NCBI GenBank assembly: GCA_035426385.1
Contig: DAOLZQ010000007.1
Location: 7,067-71,066 of the forward strand
Length of the DNA: 64,000 nucleotides
Direction of reading: 5' to 3'
From: Parvibacillus sp035426385
GTDB lineage: Bacteria; Bacteroidota; Bacteroidia; Chitinophagales; Saprospiraceae
In this document: positions 54,314 to 63,291 of the stretch, piece after piece
Numbering within the stretch: position 1 is the stretch's first letter
Layout: every line of letters begins with the position of its first letter
Notes under the pieces: model-generated
Seen by the model: only the letters and a program-made list of their open reading frames with translations
Databases searched by the model: none
Told to the model about the DNA's origin: nothing
Made by a program: the position numbers and the translations under genes

Positions 54314-55669
54314 GTGGCCAAAGTAAAAAGTGTATATGTTTGTTCTAACTGTGGCGCACAGTCTCCTAAATGGATTGGAAAATGTTCTTCCTGCAATGAA
54401 TGGAACACCTATACGGAGGAAATTCACACTCAGAAAAAAAATAAACCGGGGCAACTAAATTCTCCATTTTCCGGCACTAAGCCCACCCTACTCAATGATA
54501 TACAGACAGGAAAATTCCTTAGGATTTCATCGGAAGATGAAGAACTCAACAGAGTACTGGGAGGAGGAATTGTACCCGGCTCTGTAATACTCATAAGTGG
54601 CCAACCCGGTATCGGCAAGTCTACACTGATGCTACAGATCGCACTTTCTACTCAGGGTAAAATCCTGTATATCACAGGTGAAGAAAGCGACGAACAAATC
54701 AAGATGAGAGCAGATCGCATCCAGCAGCCAGTGGGTGAATGCTACATCTATGCTGATACCGAGATATCTGCCATTATACAGCAAGCGAGAGCGCTACAAC
54801 CAAATGTTATAGTGGTGGATTCAATACAGACGATGTACCTGGATTATCTAGAATCATCCGCCGGTACGGTATCCCAAATCCGCGAATCCACCGCTGAACT
54901 TCAGCGATTTGCCAAGGAACAGAATATCGCGCTGTTTATCATCGGACACATCACTAAAGATGGTGACATCGCCGGACCAAAGCTGCTGGAGCACATGGTC
55001 GATGTGGTATTATATTTCGAAGGGGATCGGAACTATGCCTACCGGATATTGCGAGCACGCAAGAATAGATTTGGTTCTGCAGATGAAATAGGCATCTACG
55101 AAATGTTTGAAGATGGACTAAAACAGGTCAAAAATGCCTCACAGGTTCTAGCTAATCGTCACGAAGAAGCTTATTCGGGCAATGCACTCGGAATAATAGG
55201 TGAAGGTAGCCGAAACTATCTTATAGAGGTTCAGGCCTTAGTCTCTCGCGCGGTATATGGAACACCTCAGCGCTCAGCTACCGGCTATGATCCGCGCCGA
55301 ATGAATATGCTACTCGCTGTACTTGAGAAGAAATGCCAGTTACCACTAGGATACAATGACGTTTTCTTAAACATTGCTGGTGGGCTCAGAGTCGATGACC
55401 CTTCGATTGACCTACCACTAGCCATGGCAGTGATCTCATCTCTCGAAAATAGACCCGTATCTCCTGACTTTGCTTTCGTGGGCGAGATCGGACTCTCAGG
55501 TGAAATCAGACCAGGAAGGAAACTAAATCAGAAAATACTCGAAGCTCAAAAGTTCGGCATAAATACAGTTTTTGTATCTGCCTATGCTAAGAGTATCCAG
55601 TCTTCGGGCAATACCAAAATCATTTATTTATCACGTGTAGATCAGCTACCTGACTTGCTGAATAGTTAA
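54314..55669 (+). CDS. radA: DNA repair protein RadA
   Basis: 451 residues with GTG start. The N-terminal zinc finger has Cys10, Cys13, Cys24 and Cys27. A RecA-like ATPase follows with Walker A SGQPGIGKST (about 95-104) and the RadA-specific KNRFGSADEIG (near 250). The C-terminal Lon-like domain includes DPSIDLPLAMAVISSL and FVGEIGLSGEIRPG. It helps process recombination intermediates. A TACCTTCG box at 54287-54294 may be its promoter. Confidence 0.96.
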   Translation: MAKVKSVYVCSNCGAQSPKWIGKCSSCNEWNTYTEEIHTQKKNKPGQLNSPFSGTKPTLLNDIQTGKFLRISSEDEELNRVLGGGIVPGSVILISGQPGIGKSTLMLQIALSTQGKILYITGEESDEQIKMRADRIQQPVGECYIYADTEISAIIQQARALQPNVIVVDSIQTMYLDYLESSAGTVSQIRESTAELQRFAKEQNIALFIIGHITKDGDIAGPKLLEHMVDVVLYFEGDRNYAYRILRARKNRFGSADEIGIYEMFEDGLKQVKNASQVLANRHEEAYSGNALGIIGEGSRNYLIEVQALVSRAVYGTPQRSATGYDPRRMNMLLAVLEKKCQLPLGYNDVFLNIAGGLRVDDPSIDLPLAMAVISSLENRPVSPDFAFVGEIGLSGEIRPGRKLNQKILEAQKFGINTVFVSAYAKSIQSSGNTKIIYLSRVDQLPDLLNS

Positions 55670-55769
55670 TGGAAATGGGATAAAAAATGCTTTCCCCATA
55701 TCACAATTTTGTTCAGTCCTTTTTTCAAAACAATACGCTTGATTTAGAGTTATACTCTCAAAATACCTT

Positions 55770-55961
55770 ATGGAATTTATCTTGAGATATAAATTGGTGC
55801 TCATCGGTTTAATGATTGGTGCTTTAGCCGGTTTTGCCTATTATTATTACGTGGGATGTGCCTCAGGTACCTGCGCTATCACGTCTCATCCGGTGCGTTC
55901 CAGTCTGTATGGTGCTTTGCTAGGCGGCTTATTCTTTAATCTCTTTATCGGAAAAAAATAA
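55770..55961 (+). CDS. DUF6132 family small membrane protein
   Basis: 63 residues. Two hydrophobic helices (about 8-30 and 45-60) separated by a short loop with CASGTCAITSHP, two Cys four residues apart. The glycine-rich helices and the TCxITSxP core match DUF6132 as I know it. Unknown function. It is followed after 7 nt by a rhodanese gene, which suggests the pair act together in sulfur or thiol chemistry (inference). Confidence 0.78.
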   Translation: MEFILRYKLVLIGLMIGALAGFAYYYYVGCASGTCAITSHPVRSSLYGALLGGLFFNLFIGKK

Positions 55962-55968
55962 ATAACCT

Positions 55969-56283
55969 ATGTTTGATTTTTTTAAAAAATTATTCGGTTC
56001 TAAGCCCCAGGTCTCATACAAAGATCTGGTAGCAGAGGGCGCTCAAATAGTAGATGTACGCACCCCCGCGGAATATAAGGGAGGCCACATCAATAGATCG
56101 GTCAATATTCCACTTCAGGATCTACAAAAGCAATTGAAAAAGCTGGATAAAAATAAAGTAGTGATAACTTGCTGTGCCTCAGGAATGAGGAGTGCCAGTG
56201 CAAAGAGCATCTTGATCTCCAATGGTTTCAATACTGTTTATAATGGCGGAGCTTGGAGTAGCCTAAGAAACAAAATAGCTTAG
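55969..56283 (+). CDS. Rhodanese-like domain protein
   Basis: 104 residues, single rhodanese domain. Active-site loop is CCASGMR (Cys69 the likely nucleophile; loop ends at Arg74). The VDVRTPAEYKGGHINRSVNIP signature is present. Transfers sulfane sulfur to a thiol acceptor. The first ten residues (MFDFFKKLFG) form an amphipathic or membrane-associating helix. 7 nt after the DUF6132 gene, with which it probably shares a transcript. Converges with the MBL gene by a 2-nt gap. Confidence 0.9.
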   Translation: MFDFFKKLFGSKPQVSYKDLVAEGAQIVDVRTPAEYKGGHINRSVNIPLQDLQKQLKKLDKNKVVITCCASGMRSASAKSILISNGFNTVYNGGAWSSLRNKIA

Positions 56284-56285
56284 GC

Positions 56286-57065
56286 TTAATACTGAAAGAT
56301 CAGTTCTAGACCGTCATAAGCTAGCTCCACTCTTGGTGGCAACTCGGTAGAAACTTCTTCATATGTGCCCATCTGGTGACTACAATGAATTAAGTAAACT
56401 TGCTTGGGAGTTAATCCTTCGACGAAAGCTAAACTTTCTTGTAGGTTCATATGAGAGTGATGGGTACGCTTATGCAGCGCAGATGTGATGAGTGTTTCTG
56501 ATAGATTGATTTTATCAATTGTCTCCTGAGGTACTCGCTTTACATCTGTTAGATAAGTTAAATCGCCCATTTTAAAGCCCAGTATGGGCAAGTCCCCATG
56601 GTAAACCCTCAGTACTTCTATTTCCAGATCGCCCAACATTAAAGTATCACCCGGACTAATCGGCACGAGTCGAATCTTAGGTAAACCCGGATAGCGACTC
56701 TTCTCAAATATATAGTTGTAACGCTCCCTAATCTGTTCGAGCACCCTCGCTTCTGCATAGAGTGGTATCACCTTATCCTGAAGCTGATTTATAGGACGAA
56801 GATCATCAATCCCATTGATGTGATCGATGTGTTCGTGAGTGATCAGTACCCCATCAGTGTCATTCAGTTCGGCTCGCAACATTTGCTGTCTAAAATCAGT
56901 CCCAATGTCGATATTCAACTTTACTTCAGGTGTGACTATATATCCTGCGGAGCGCAGCCGCTTATTGCGTGGGTCACTGGAAGTGCATACCGGACAGATA
57001 CAGCCTATGAGCGGTACACCCTGACTGGTTCCTGTGCCGAGAAAGGTAAATTTTCCCTGATTCAT
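56286..57065 (-). CDS. MBL-fold metallo-hydrolase (PhnP-like)
   Basis: 259 residues. Metal-binding signature THEHIDHINGIDDLRPI, with later His in THHSHMNL and LIHCSHQM. N-terminal FLGTGTSQGVPLIGCICPVC has an extra Cys pair (CxCxxC), which PhnP-type enzymes use for another zinc. It probably cleaves a phosphodiester. Its start overlaps the 78-residue gene's stop by 4 nt. Confidence 0.9.
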   Translation of the reverse strand: MNQGKFTFLGTGTSQGVPLIGCICPVCTSSDPRNKRLRSAGYIVTPEVKLNIDIGTDFRQQMLRAELNDTDGVLITHEHIDHINGIDDLRPINQLQDKVIPLYAEARVLEQIRERYNYIFEKSRYPGLPKIRLVPISPGDTLMLGDLEIEVLRVYHGDLPILGFKMGDLTYLTDVKRVPQETIDKINLSETLITSALHKRTHHSHMNLQESLAFVEGLTPKQVYLIHCSHQMGTYEEVSTELPPRVELAYDGLELIFQY

Positions 57066-57298
57066 TCTTCTTCCTGATTTAGCTCAACATCAGATAGCTC
57101 CTGTATAATTCTGGAAATGATATCAGTAAGAATGATACACTTATTCTCATCATCCAATAGACGATTGATGACGATCATTTTTTTATCTCTGACCAGGCAG
57201 TTGTTCGACTGGAAGGTACCCTTCTCATAGATGACCTTGTAGCCTAGATGTAGCGCCTTCAGTTCCTGTGCTTTTAAATCTTTTTTTTTCTTTGCCAT
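57062..57298 (-). CDS. Conserved-looking small hypothetical protein
   Basis: 78 residues, no signal peptide. It opens with a strongly basic stretch (MAKKKKDLKAQELKALHLG) and then reads like a short mixed alpha/beta domain (YEKGTFQSNNCLVRDKKMIVINRLL), ending acidic. I do not recognise it. The ATGA overlap with the MBL gene and a TATCTTTG box 27 nt upstream on the minus strand support a real gene that leads this small operon. Confidence 0.75.
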   Translation of the reverse strand: MAKKKKDLKAQELKALHLGYKVIYEKGTFQSNNCLVRDKKMIVINRLLDDENKCIILTDIISRIIQELSDVELNQEEE

Positions 57299-57324
57299 GT
57301 ATGTCGGTCAGACCAATAAGGAGT

Positions 57325-57332
57325 CAAAGATA
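57325..57332 (-). promoter_or_regulatory. Candidate -7 box for the 78-residue protein/MBL operon
   Basis: Minus-strand TATCTTTG, 26 nt before the ATG at 57298. A CAAA at 57346-57349 (minus TTTG) is only 13 nt further upstream, too near. Confidence 0.4.
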
Positions 57333-57527
57333 GGTATTGTCTATTCAAATAATGAGTCGAAATAGTGATACGTCTGTAAAAGTATTGAGTGCTAGGCGAT
57401 CATGTTAATGCTTATTTAGCATTGCGACAATACTAAGAAAATACTCAATTTAGACCTTTAACTACGTGGCTTATTAGATATTTTCGTAATGATTTATATA
57501 TTTAAACTTAAAACTTAATAAGTAATC

Positions 57528-57884
57528 ATGCCCAGATTGTTGATTGTGTTCTTTGGGGTTCTAGCCCTCTATACCGGATTTGGGCAAAAAATTTTGTTGG
57601 CTGATTCAATAACTATAATACCAGCTCTGAAGGAAGGTGCATTGAAGGATGTCTTTCTCTCAGGTGGACATCTAAGGTGCAGATTTGATGAATGGAATGA
57701 ATTCGACAAAATTGTCGAGTTAAAAAATATAATCTCAGATGTTCCATTCCCACAAGGAATGAATACATTCATAGGATATCAAGTCGGAAAATATTATTTT
57801 CGGACACGGGAACATAAGAAAACAACTAAATCCAGCATGGTTAAAATCTATGAATATAGTTTAATGCCTGAAGTGCCTCATTGA
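57528..57884 (+). CDS. Small secreted hypothetical protein
   Basis: 118 residues. Signal peptide about 1-19 (LLIVFFGVLALYTGFGQ). The mature part is a mixed, polar domain (HLRCRFDEWNEFDKIVELKN ... YQVGKYYFRTREHKKTTKSS), basic towards the end. No family recognised. Preceded by 229 nt and followed by 213 nt of spacer, so it is transcribed alone. The signal peptide and lack of in-frame disruption make it a probable gene. Confidence 0.6.
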   Translation: MPRLLIVFFGVLALYTGFGQKILLADSITIIPALKEGALKDVFLSGGHLRCRFDEWNEFDKIVELKNIISDVPFPQGMNTFIGYQVGKYYFRTREHKKTTKSSMVKIYEYSLMPEVPH

Positions 57885-58041
57885 CTCTAATTAGTGTAAT
57901 AATTTTGTATTTACCGGCTTTATTTGGGTTGACCTAGTCCTATTACTTTTATCTGACCTGGCAAGGCAAGCCAAAATAGAGTCGAAATCCACTTGCTCTA
58001 CAGAAGTTAAGCTTGCTCACATTACTTTTATGTGATTAGCT

Positions 58042-58049
58042 TACCTTTG
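58042..58049 (+). promoter_or_regulatory. -7 box for the outer-membrane barrel gene
   Basis: TACCTTTG fits TAnnTTTG, 48 nt before the ATG at 58098. Confidence 0.45.
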
Positions 58050-58097
58050 TTCAACTAATAAAATTTTAGCCAGTAAATTCGTTTCAACTTAAAAACT

Positions 58098-58736
58098 ATG
58101 ACTTTATCCTTTTCGAGAATTCTGGTTTTAGGACTTTTCATTGGTGCAATAATTGGCTGTACCACTGTGGGGATAGCTCAAGGCAAATTTAAAGGCGGGC
58201 TCATCGCCGGTGGTTCTCTGTCACAGATGAATGGAGATGAAGCGTATGGCTATCATAAGTTCGGACTCACAGCGGGCGTGCGCGGAGGGTATAACTTTCC
58301 GGGTCGGGTGACATTGGAAATGGAATTATTATTCAATCAGAAGGGAAGTAAAGTCGCGCCAAAGTTTGTCAAGCAGGCAGGTGAATGGGAGTTCAATTTC
58401 AATTACATTGAGATTCCTGCACTAGTTGGTTTTAAAGACTGGCAAAGTGAGGATAAGTCCTTTTACCATATGCAATTCTATGGAGGTCTGTCTTATGGTA
58501 AATTATTTAGTAGTAGCATCACCAATCTCAAATACCAATTTATAGAGCGAGATTTAAACCAGAATGATGTCAGTTTTATTTTAGGCATAACTTATTATAT
58601 AAATAAACATCTGGGTGTCACCGGTAGGTATAACCGCTCACTGACGAAAGTATGGAAAGCCAAGGTGGTAGATGATGCTTATTCGCGCTATATGCTGCAG
58701 TATCAGTTTAATTTGTGTGGAATTTATATGTTTTAA
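58098..58736 (+). CDS. Outer membrane beta-barrel protein (PorT-like/OMP_b-brl_2)
   Basis: 212 residues. Signal peptide about 1-28 (LVLGLFIGAIIGCTTVGIAQ; the Cys near 22 could suggest a lipobox but no Gly/Ala at -1 pattern fits well). The rest shows alternating strands: GGLIAGGSLSQMNGDEAYGYH, LEMELLFNQKGSK, YIEIPALVGFKDW. It ends with an aromatic (GIYMF), typical of outer-membrane barrels. Related to PorT, but a T9SS role cannot be claimed. The ppx gene starts 3 nt later. Confidence 0.85.
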   Translation: MTLSFSRILVLGLFIGAIIGCTTVGIAQGKFKGGLIAGGSLSQMNGDEAYGYHKFGLTAGVRGGYNFPGRVTLEMELLFNQKGSKVAPKFVKQAGEWEFNFNYIEIPALVGFKDWQSEDKSFYHMQFYGGLSYGKLFSSSITNLKYQFIERDLNQNDVSFILGITYYINKHLGVTGRYNRSLTKVWKAKVVDDAYSRYMLQYQFNLCGIYMF

Positions 58737-58739
58737 TTT

Positions 58740-59642
58740 ATGCTCAGAGCGGCTATAGATCTCGGTACCAATACATTTCACCTCATCATTGCAGAGGTAG
58801 AGCAACATAGAATTATAAAAATACACAATCGCATCAGTCGAGTTGTCAGGCTTGCCAAAGACGGTTTTGCTCCCATCAGTGAAGAATCTATCCAGCGAGC
58901 ACTCCTTTGCTTACACGATTTTGCTGCGATTATCACTCAGTATGATGTAGAAGAGGTGGAAATCGTTGGTACGGAAGCACTTCGTAGCGCTACCAATCAG
59001 GCTGACATACTGGAGCGAATCCGTCATTCTACCGGCTATGAAGTTCGAATAATATCCGGTGAGGAAGAGGCAATGTACAATTATATTAGCTGCCTGAAGG
59101 CTATACCGAAAACTTTTGAAAATTTCCTCATTATGGATATCGGTGGTGGCAGTGTAGAATTTATTATCGGCAATCAAGATGAAATACTCTATCTGCAAAG
59201 TGTGCGCATCGGCGTACAGCACTTGTTTGCTCAGTTTTGTCCCTCTGATCCAATCACACCGGAAGAAATAAAAAGCATTTTCACATATCTTAACTTACAA
59301 CTGCATGATCTTAGACTGGCAATTGACCATAGTCAACCTACCTATCTCGTCGGTGTCTCCGGCTCTTTTGAAATAGTAGCAGAACTGACTTATTCAGGTT
59401 TTTTTGACGATAGATATGCTACAATTCTGATAGATGCTTTTGTTCAATGTTATGATCAAATGATTTACACTACAATAGATCAGAGAATTAACACAGGAAA
59501 AGTCACACCAGATAAAGCTGAATTGCTCATCACCGGTCTGGTTCTTATGCGGCAGGTAGTAAATATGTTTACTCCTACTCAGATTTTAGTCAGCAATTAT
59601 GCACTCCGTGAGGGTTTACTTTTGGCAAATAAAATGCTATAA
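58740..59642 (+). CDS. ppx: Exopolyphosphatase / pppGpp phosphohydrolase family (Ppx/GppA)
   Basis: 300 residues, the short form with one ASKHA domain pair. The phosphate-1 motif AAIDLGTNTFHLIIAE, the GTEALRSATN segment, and phosphate-2 motif LIMDIGGGSVEFII are intact. Hydrolyses polyphosphate or pppGpp; which one cannot be determined. The C-terminal HD-like part of long Ppx is absent, as in many Bacteroidota. Overlap in expression with the barrel gene is likely (3 nt spacer). Confidence 0.9.
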   Translation: MLRAAIDLGTNTFHLIIAEVEQHRIIKIHNRISRVVRLAKDGFAPISEESIQRALLCLHDFAAIITQYDVEEVEIVGTEALRSATNQADILERIRHSTGYEVRIISGEEEAMYNYISCLKAIPKTFENFLIMDIGGGSVEFIIGNQDEILYLQSVRIGVQHLFAQFCPSDPITPEEIKSIFTYLNLQLHDLRLAIDHSQPTYLVGVSGSFEIVAELTYSGFFDDRYATILIDAFVQCYDQMIYTTIDQRINTGKVTPDKAELLITGLVLMRQVVNMFTPTQILVSNYALREGLLLANKML

Positions 59643-59714
59643 GACCATATAATAGTCTTACTTTTATCTCACAAATGAAATATTTTAAAATAAATATAAA
59701 ATTAAAAGAATAAC

Positions 59715-60827
59715 ATGATAATAGGTGTACCAACAGAGATCAAGTCAAATGAAAACCGCGTAGCTATGACCCCCGGAGGGGTATTCGAACTCACTAAAAG
59801 AGGTCATCAACTATATGTACAATCAGGAGCAGGATTGGGAAGTGGTTTCCATGATGATGAATACGAGCAGGCTGGTGCAAAGGTACTACCTACTATAGAA
59901 GAAGTGTATGCCATAGCCGAGATGATCGTGAAGGTAAAAGAACCTATAGAATCCGAATATAAACTTGTGAAAGACAACCAGTTATTATTCACCTATTTCC
60001 ACTTTGCCTCATACAGGCCGCTTACCGAAGCTATGATAGCACAGAATGCGGTATGTCTGGCTTATGAAACTGTGGAAAGCCCAGATGGCTCGCTACCTTT
60101 ATTGATCCCGATGTCTGAAGTAGCCGGACGAATGTCTATTCAGCAAGGTGCCAAATATCTTGAAAAACCAATAAAAGGTCGTGGAGTTTTGCTTGGCGGA
60201 GTTCCTGGTGTTGCTCCCGGTAAAGTGTTGATATTAGGTGGTGGCGTAGTAGGCACACAGGCAGCCCGCATGGCAGCCGGACTTGGCGCTCAGGTCATCA
60301 TCATGGATATCAACCTCTCCAGGCTTAGACACCTGAATGACATAATGCCGGCAAATGTGGTGACAATGTTCTCAAGTGAATACAATATCAGAGCGCTGAT
60401 CCCCACCATGGACCTCATCGTAGGTGCTGTGCTAATACCAGGTGCTAAGGCGCCAAATCTCATCACTAGAGACATGCTGAAAATGATGCGTCCTGGTACT
60501 GTTCTGGTAGATGTAGCTGTAGATCAAGGTGGTTGCATCGAAACCTGTCATCCCACTACACATGATAACCCAACTTTCATCATAGATGATGTGGTTCACT
60601 ATTGCGTGGCCAATATGCCGGGTGCTGTACCTTATACTAGCACATTGGCACTTACCAATGCGACTCTACCTTATATCATTCAGTTGGCCAATAACGGCTG
60701 GAAAGCTGCTTGCGAAAAAAATCATGCCTTACAGACCGGACTCAATATCGTCAACGGAAAGATCGTGTATAAGGGCGTAGCTGAAGCCTTTGATATGCCT
60801 TACCAGCCTGTGGAGGAACTATTTTAA
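59715..60827 (+). CDS. ald: Alanine dehydrogenase
   Basis: NAD-dependent reversible deamination of alanine to pyruvate. 370 residues. N-terminal IGVPTEIKSNENRVAMTP, substrate-site VKVKEPIESEY, NAD-binding ILGGGVVGTQAARMAAGLG, and the DVAVDQGGCIET segment are all canonical. Stand-alone gene, 72 nt after ppx. Confident. Confidence 0.96.
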   Translation: MIIGVPTEIKSNENRVAMTPGGVFELTKRGHQLYVQSGAGLGSGFHDDEYEQAGAKVLPTIEEVYAIAEMIVKVKEPIESEYKLVKDNQLLFTYFHFASYRPLTEAMIAQNAVCLAYETVESPDGSLPLLIPMSEVAGRMSIQQGAKYLEKPIKGRGVLLGGVPGVAPGKVLILGGGVVGTQAARMAAGLGAQVIIMDINLSRLRHLNDIMPANVVTMFSSEYNIRALIPTMDLIVGAVLIPGAKAPNLITRDMLKMMRPGTVLVDVAVDQGGCIETCHPTTHDNPTFIIDDVVHYCVANMPGAVPYTSTLALTNATLPYIIQLANNGWKAACEKNHALQTGLNIVNGKIVYKGVAEAFDMPYQPVEELF

Positions 60828-61152
60828 TTATGACTCTGAGTTTTTTAACTCACTTTGAACATATTAGCTGAGTAAAAATAAGGTCATAAGTTGGTATGGA
60901 TTAGAAGTAGATAATCTCTATAGGATAATAAAGATACTTCGAGAGTCGAACTTGCATTTTGACCAGAACTGATGTGCCTGTCTTGTAAGTAGATGTTGTA
61001 TAGTTGAATCCAGTCAATCGAGGTTGTAAATGCATATAGATCTATACTGGATTGGCATAGAGCACAATTTTTCAATTCCATTGCCCAGATCAATTTACTG
61101 TACACTCAAATTTATTCCTCAGCGTTCCTGAAACCATGAAAATAGATAGCGC
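60828..61152. other. Intergenic region between ald and the ompA terminator
   Basis: A short TGAGTT-TTTT-AACTCA hairpin at 60837-60852 without T tract is a weak candidate end for ald. A 73-codon minus-strand frame (60884-61105) has no recognisable feature. I see no gene. Confidence 0.45.
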
Positions 61153-61190
61153 TAAAAAAAAAAGCCATCCTCTCGGATAGCTTCTTTTTA
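61153..61190 (-). terminator. Terminator for the OmpA-family gene
   Basis: On the minus strand a 9-bp stem (61162-61170 with 61175-61183, GAGA loop, one G-T pair) runs into a T tract (A run at 61154-61163 on plus). A partial T run on the other side might also serve plus-strand transcripts. Confidence 0.85.
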
Positions 61191-61213
61191 GTTGTCATTA
61201 ATTCTTTAGTAAA

Positions 61214-61894
61214 TTAATTGCTACTGGCGTCCTTTCTGGCGTCGGTTTTCATTTTATCATTGGCATAAATCGCAAAGTCCACTCTTCTATTACCTGAACG
61301 GCCGTCCTCTGTTTCATTTGTATAGATAGGAGCCTGCTCGCCAAACGCTACATTTTTCAATCTAGATGATGGAATCCCTTTTGAATTGATATAAGAATAA
61401 ACAGCTTGGGCGCGTCTTTGGGACAATTTCATATTGTACTTATCAGTACCCACATTGTCTGTGTGTCCTTGAACTTCAATATTAGTATCTGAATATTTTT
61501 TTAAAATAGGCACCAATTGATCCAAGCTACTTTTCGCTTTTTCTGTAAGGTTCGATTCATCAAACGCAAATAGTATTTTATCATTAAATTCGACTACTAG
61601 GCCTTCCCCCACTCTTTCTGTCTTCACTCCGGGCACACTATTTTCAATCTCTCTGGCTTGTTGATCCATTTTTCGACCGATGAGAATACCTGCAGTTCCT
61701 CCTACAGTAGCACCTATGATGACACCCATAGCCGTATTTCCTGCAGCTCTACCGATGACAGCACCTACAGCGGCTCCGGTAGTAGCTCCTACGACCCCCC
61801 CACGCTGTGTTTTATTCATTGATTTACAGGATGATAAAATTAGTAAAGATGCGAGCACCAAAACTCCTAAATAATTAAAAAATCGATTGTTCAT
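61214..61894 (-). CDS. OmpA-family lipoprotein with glycine zipper
   Basis: 226 residues. Lipobox LLILSSC at about 17-23 makes it a lipoprotein. A Gly/Ala-rich zipper follows (VVGATTGAAVGAVIGRAAG and VIIGATVGGTAGILIG, about 34-73). The C-terminal OmpA domain (about 100-215) has VQGHTDNVGTDKYNMKLS, SQRRAQAVYSYI and RRVDFAIYAN, with Asp and Arg of the peptidoglycan site. It probably ties the outer membrane to peptidoglycan (YiaD-like). Followed by a clear terminator. Confidence 0.92.
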   Translation of the reverse strand: MNNRFFNYLGVLVLASLLILSSCKSMNKTQRGGVVGATTGAAVGAVIGRAAGNTAMGVIIGATVGGTAGILIGRKMDQQAREIENSVPGVKTERVGEGLVVEFNDKILFAFDESNLTEKAKSSLDQLVPILKKYSDTNIEVQGHTDNVGTDKYNMKLSQRRAQAVYSYINSKGIPSSRLKNVAFGEQAPIYTNETEDGRSGNRRVDFAIYANDKMKTDARKDASSN

Positions 61895-62035
61895 TATATA
61901 TGTTTTAATTAAAAATGACTCATTTTATAAAAAAACAAAACAACTAAGAGCTAAAACGGTTGAGAACCGAGCCTTCATTTCAATCAGAAAAGGAATCAGT
62001 TAAAGACTAATGGAGGGTTAATATCATACATGAGA

Positions 62036-62074
62036 ATAATAAAAAACAGCAAACCAGATTAACTGACTTGCTGT
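62036..62074 (-). terminator. Terminator for tRNA-Glu
   Basis: Minus-strand stem of 12 bp with two wobble pairs (62046-62057 pairs with 62063-62074, 5-nt loop) running into a T-rich tail, 19 nt past the tRNA 3' end. Confidence 0.88.
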
Positions 62075-62092
62075 CCTAAACATTCGATTCAG

Positions 62093-62164
62093 TAGCCCGT
62101 ACGGGAATCGAACCCGTGTTACAAGAATGAAAATCTTGCGTCCTAACCCCTAGACGAACGGGCC
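62093..62164 (-). tRNA. tRNA-Glu (UUC anticodon)
   Basis: A 72-nt cloverleaf on the minus strand. Acceptor arm GGCCCGT pairs with ACGGGCT (first pair G-T). D-loop GTCTAGGGGTTAGGAC, anticodon stem CAAGA/TCTTG around loop TTTTCAT, so anticodon TTC. T arm ACGGG-TTCGAAT-CCCGT. Discriminator A; CCA is not encoded. Confidence 0.96.
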
Positions 62165-62182
62165 TTTTTTTAAAAAGCGACA

Positions 62183-62212
62183 CAAAAATAGGATTAATTT
62201 TAATATTACCAA
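62183..62212 (-). promoter_or_regulatory. Promoter for tRNA-Glu
   Basis: Minus-strand TTG (62210-62212), exactly 19 nt, then TATTTTTG (62183-62190). It fits the Bacteroidota consensus well and lies 19 nt from the tRNA 5' end. Confidence 0.65.
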
Positions 62213-62236
62213 GACTTAAAACAACTGAAATAAAAC

Positions 62237-62273
62237 TTTTGAAAACTGATTTAGGGAATTAATGTTAATTTTA
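62237..62273 (+). promoter_or_regulatory. Candidate promoter for gap
   Basis: TTTTG (62237-62241), 24 nt, then TAATTTTA (62266-62273), one mismatch from TAnnTTTG, 20 nt before the ATG. The pair is divergent from the tRNA promoter. Confidence 0.4.
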
Positions 62274-62293
62274 CACTAAGTAAAAGCAAATAA

Positions 62294-63286
62294 ATGACCA
62301 AAAGAATCGCCATAAACGGTTTCGGCAGAATAGGCCGACTGACCCTGCGACAATTATTGAAAAATCCTGAGATAGAAGTCGTAGGTATAAATGACCTTAC
62401 AGACAGCGCTACCCTGGCGCATCTCTTTGAATGGGACACCGCACATGGAAAGTTCCCGGGTGAAGTTTCGACTTCCGACGGACACATCATAATCAATGGC
62501 AAGTCCATTCGATCTACAGCCATTAAAAACCCTGCAGAACTACCATGGAAGGAACTGGATGTGGATATTGTATTGGAATGCACTGGGATTTTTTTGTCAA
62601 AAGACACCGCAGGCTTACACCTTCAGGCCGGTGCAAAAAAAGTCATTTTATCTGCCCCAGCTAAAGATACAGATATCACGACCATCGTATTGGGTGTTAA
62701 TGATGTAGATATTTCACCGGATATTCACATTTATTCCAATGCAAGCTGCACTACCAATTGCCTTGCACCCATCGCCAAAGTTATTGTGGATACCTGGGGT
62801 ATCGTACACGGTACACTCAATACCATTCATGCATATACTGGTGATCAGAACCTTCAGGATGGACCACATAGGGATCTAAGAAGGGCTCGTGCTGCTGCCC
62901 AAAATATAGTGCCTACTTCTACCGGAGCCGCCAAAGCTTGTTCATTAATTATTCCGGAGATGAAAGGGAAATTTACGTCAATTGCTGTGCGTGTGCCTGT
63001 GATTACCGGCTCACTAATCGACCTTTCAATCGTGGTTGAGAAAAGAGCCCAGAGTATTGAAGAAATCAATGCGGTTTTTAGATCTGCTGCAGAGAATAGC
63101 TTTAAGGGGTACATCCAGTATTCAACCGCTGAGTTGGTGTCTTCAGATATCATAGGAAATACCTATTCTGCTATCTTTGATTCCAAGTTGACTGCGATGC
63201 ATGATGATATGATCCGAATATTTGCCTGGTATGACAACGAATCCGGTTATTCAGCCAGATTAGCTGACCTTGCCATGCGGGTCTAA
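62294..63286 (+). CDS. gap: Glyceraldehyde-3-phosphate dehydrogenase, type I
   Basis: 330 residues. NAD-binding start RIAINGFGRIGRLTLRQL, the catalytic Cys in SNASCTTNCLAP, conserved GPHRDLRRARAAAQNIVPTSTG, and the WYDNESGYSARL tail are canonical. It oxidises GAP to 1,3-bisphosphoglycerate in glycolysis. Stand-alone gene with a candidate terminator downstream. Confidence 0.97.
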   Translation: MTKRIAINGFGRIGRLTLRQLLKNPEIEVVGINDLTDSATLAHLFEWDTAHGKFPGEVSTSDGHIIINGKSIRSTAIKNPAELPWKELDVDIVLECTGIFLSKDTAGLHLQAGAKKVILSAPAKDTDITTIVLGVNDVDISPDIHIYSNASCTTNCLAPIAKVIVDTWGIVHGTLNTIHAYTGDQNLQDGPHRDLRRARAAAQNIVPTSTGAAKACSLIIPEMKGKFTSIAVRVPVITGSLIDLSIVVEKRAQSIEEINAVFRSAAENSFKGYIQYSTAELVSSDIIGNTYSAIFDSKLTAMHDDMIRIFAWYDNESGYSARLADLAMRV

Positions 63287-63291
63287 GCGAA

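Noticed and set aside
60884..61105. 73-codon minus-strand frame between ald and the OmpA gene
   Set aside because: Open by chance is likely at this length and base composition; no homology, motif or promoter seen.
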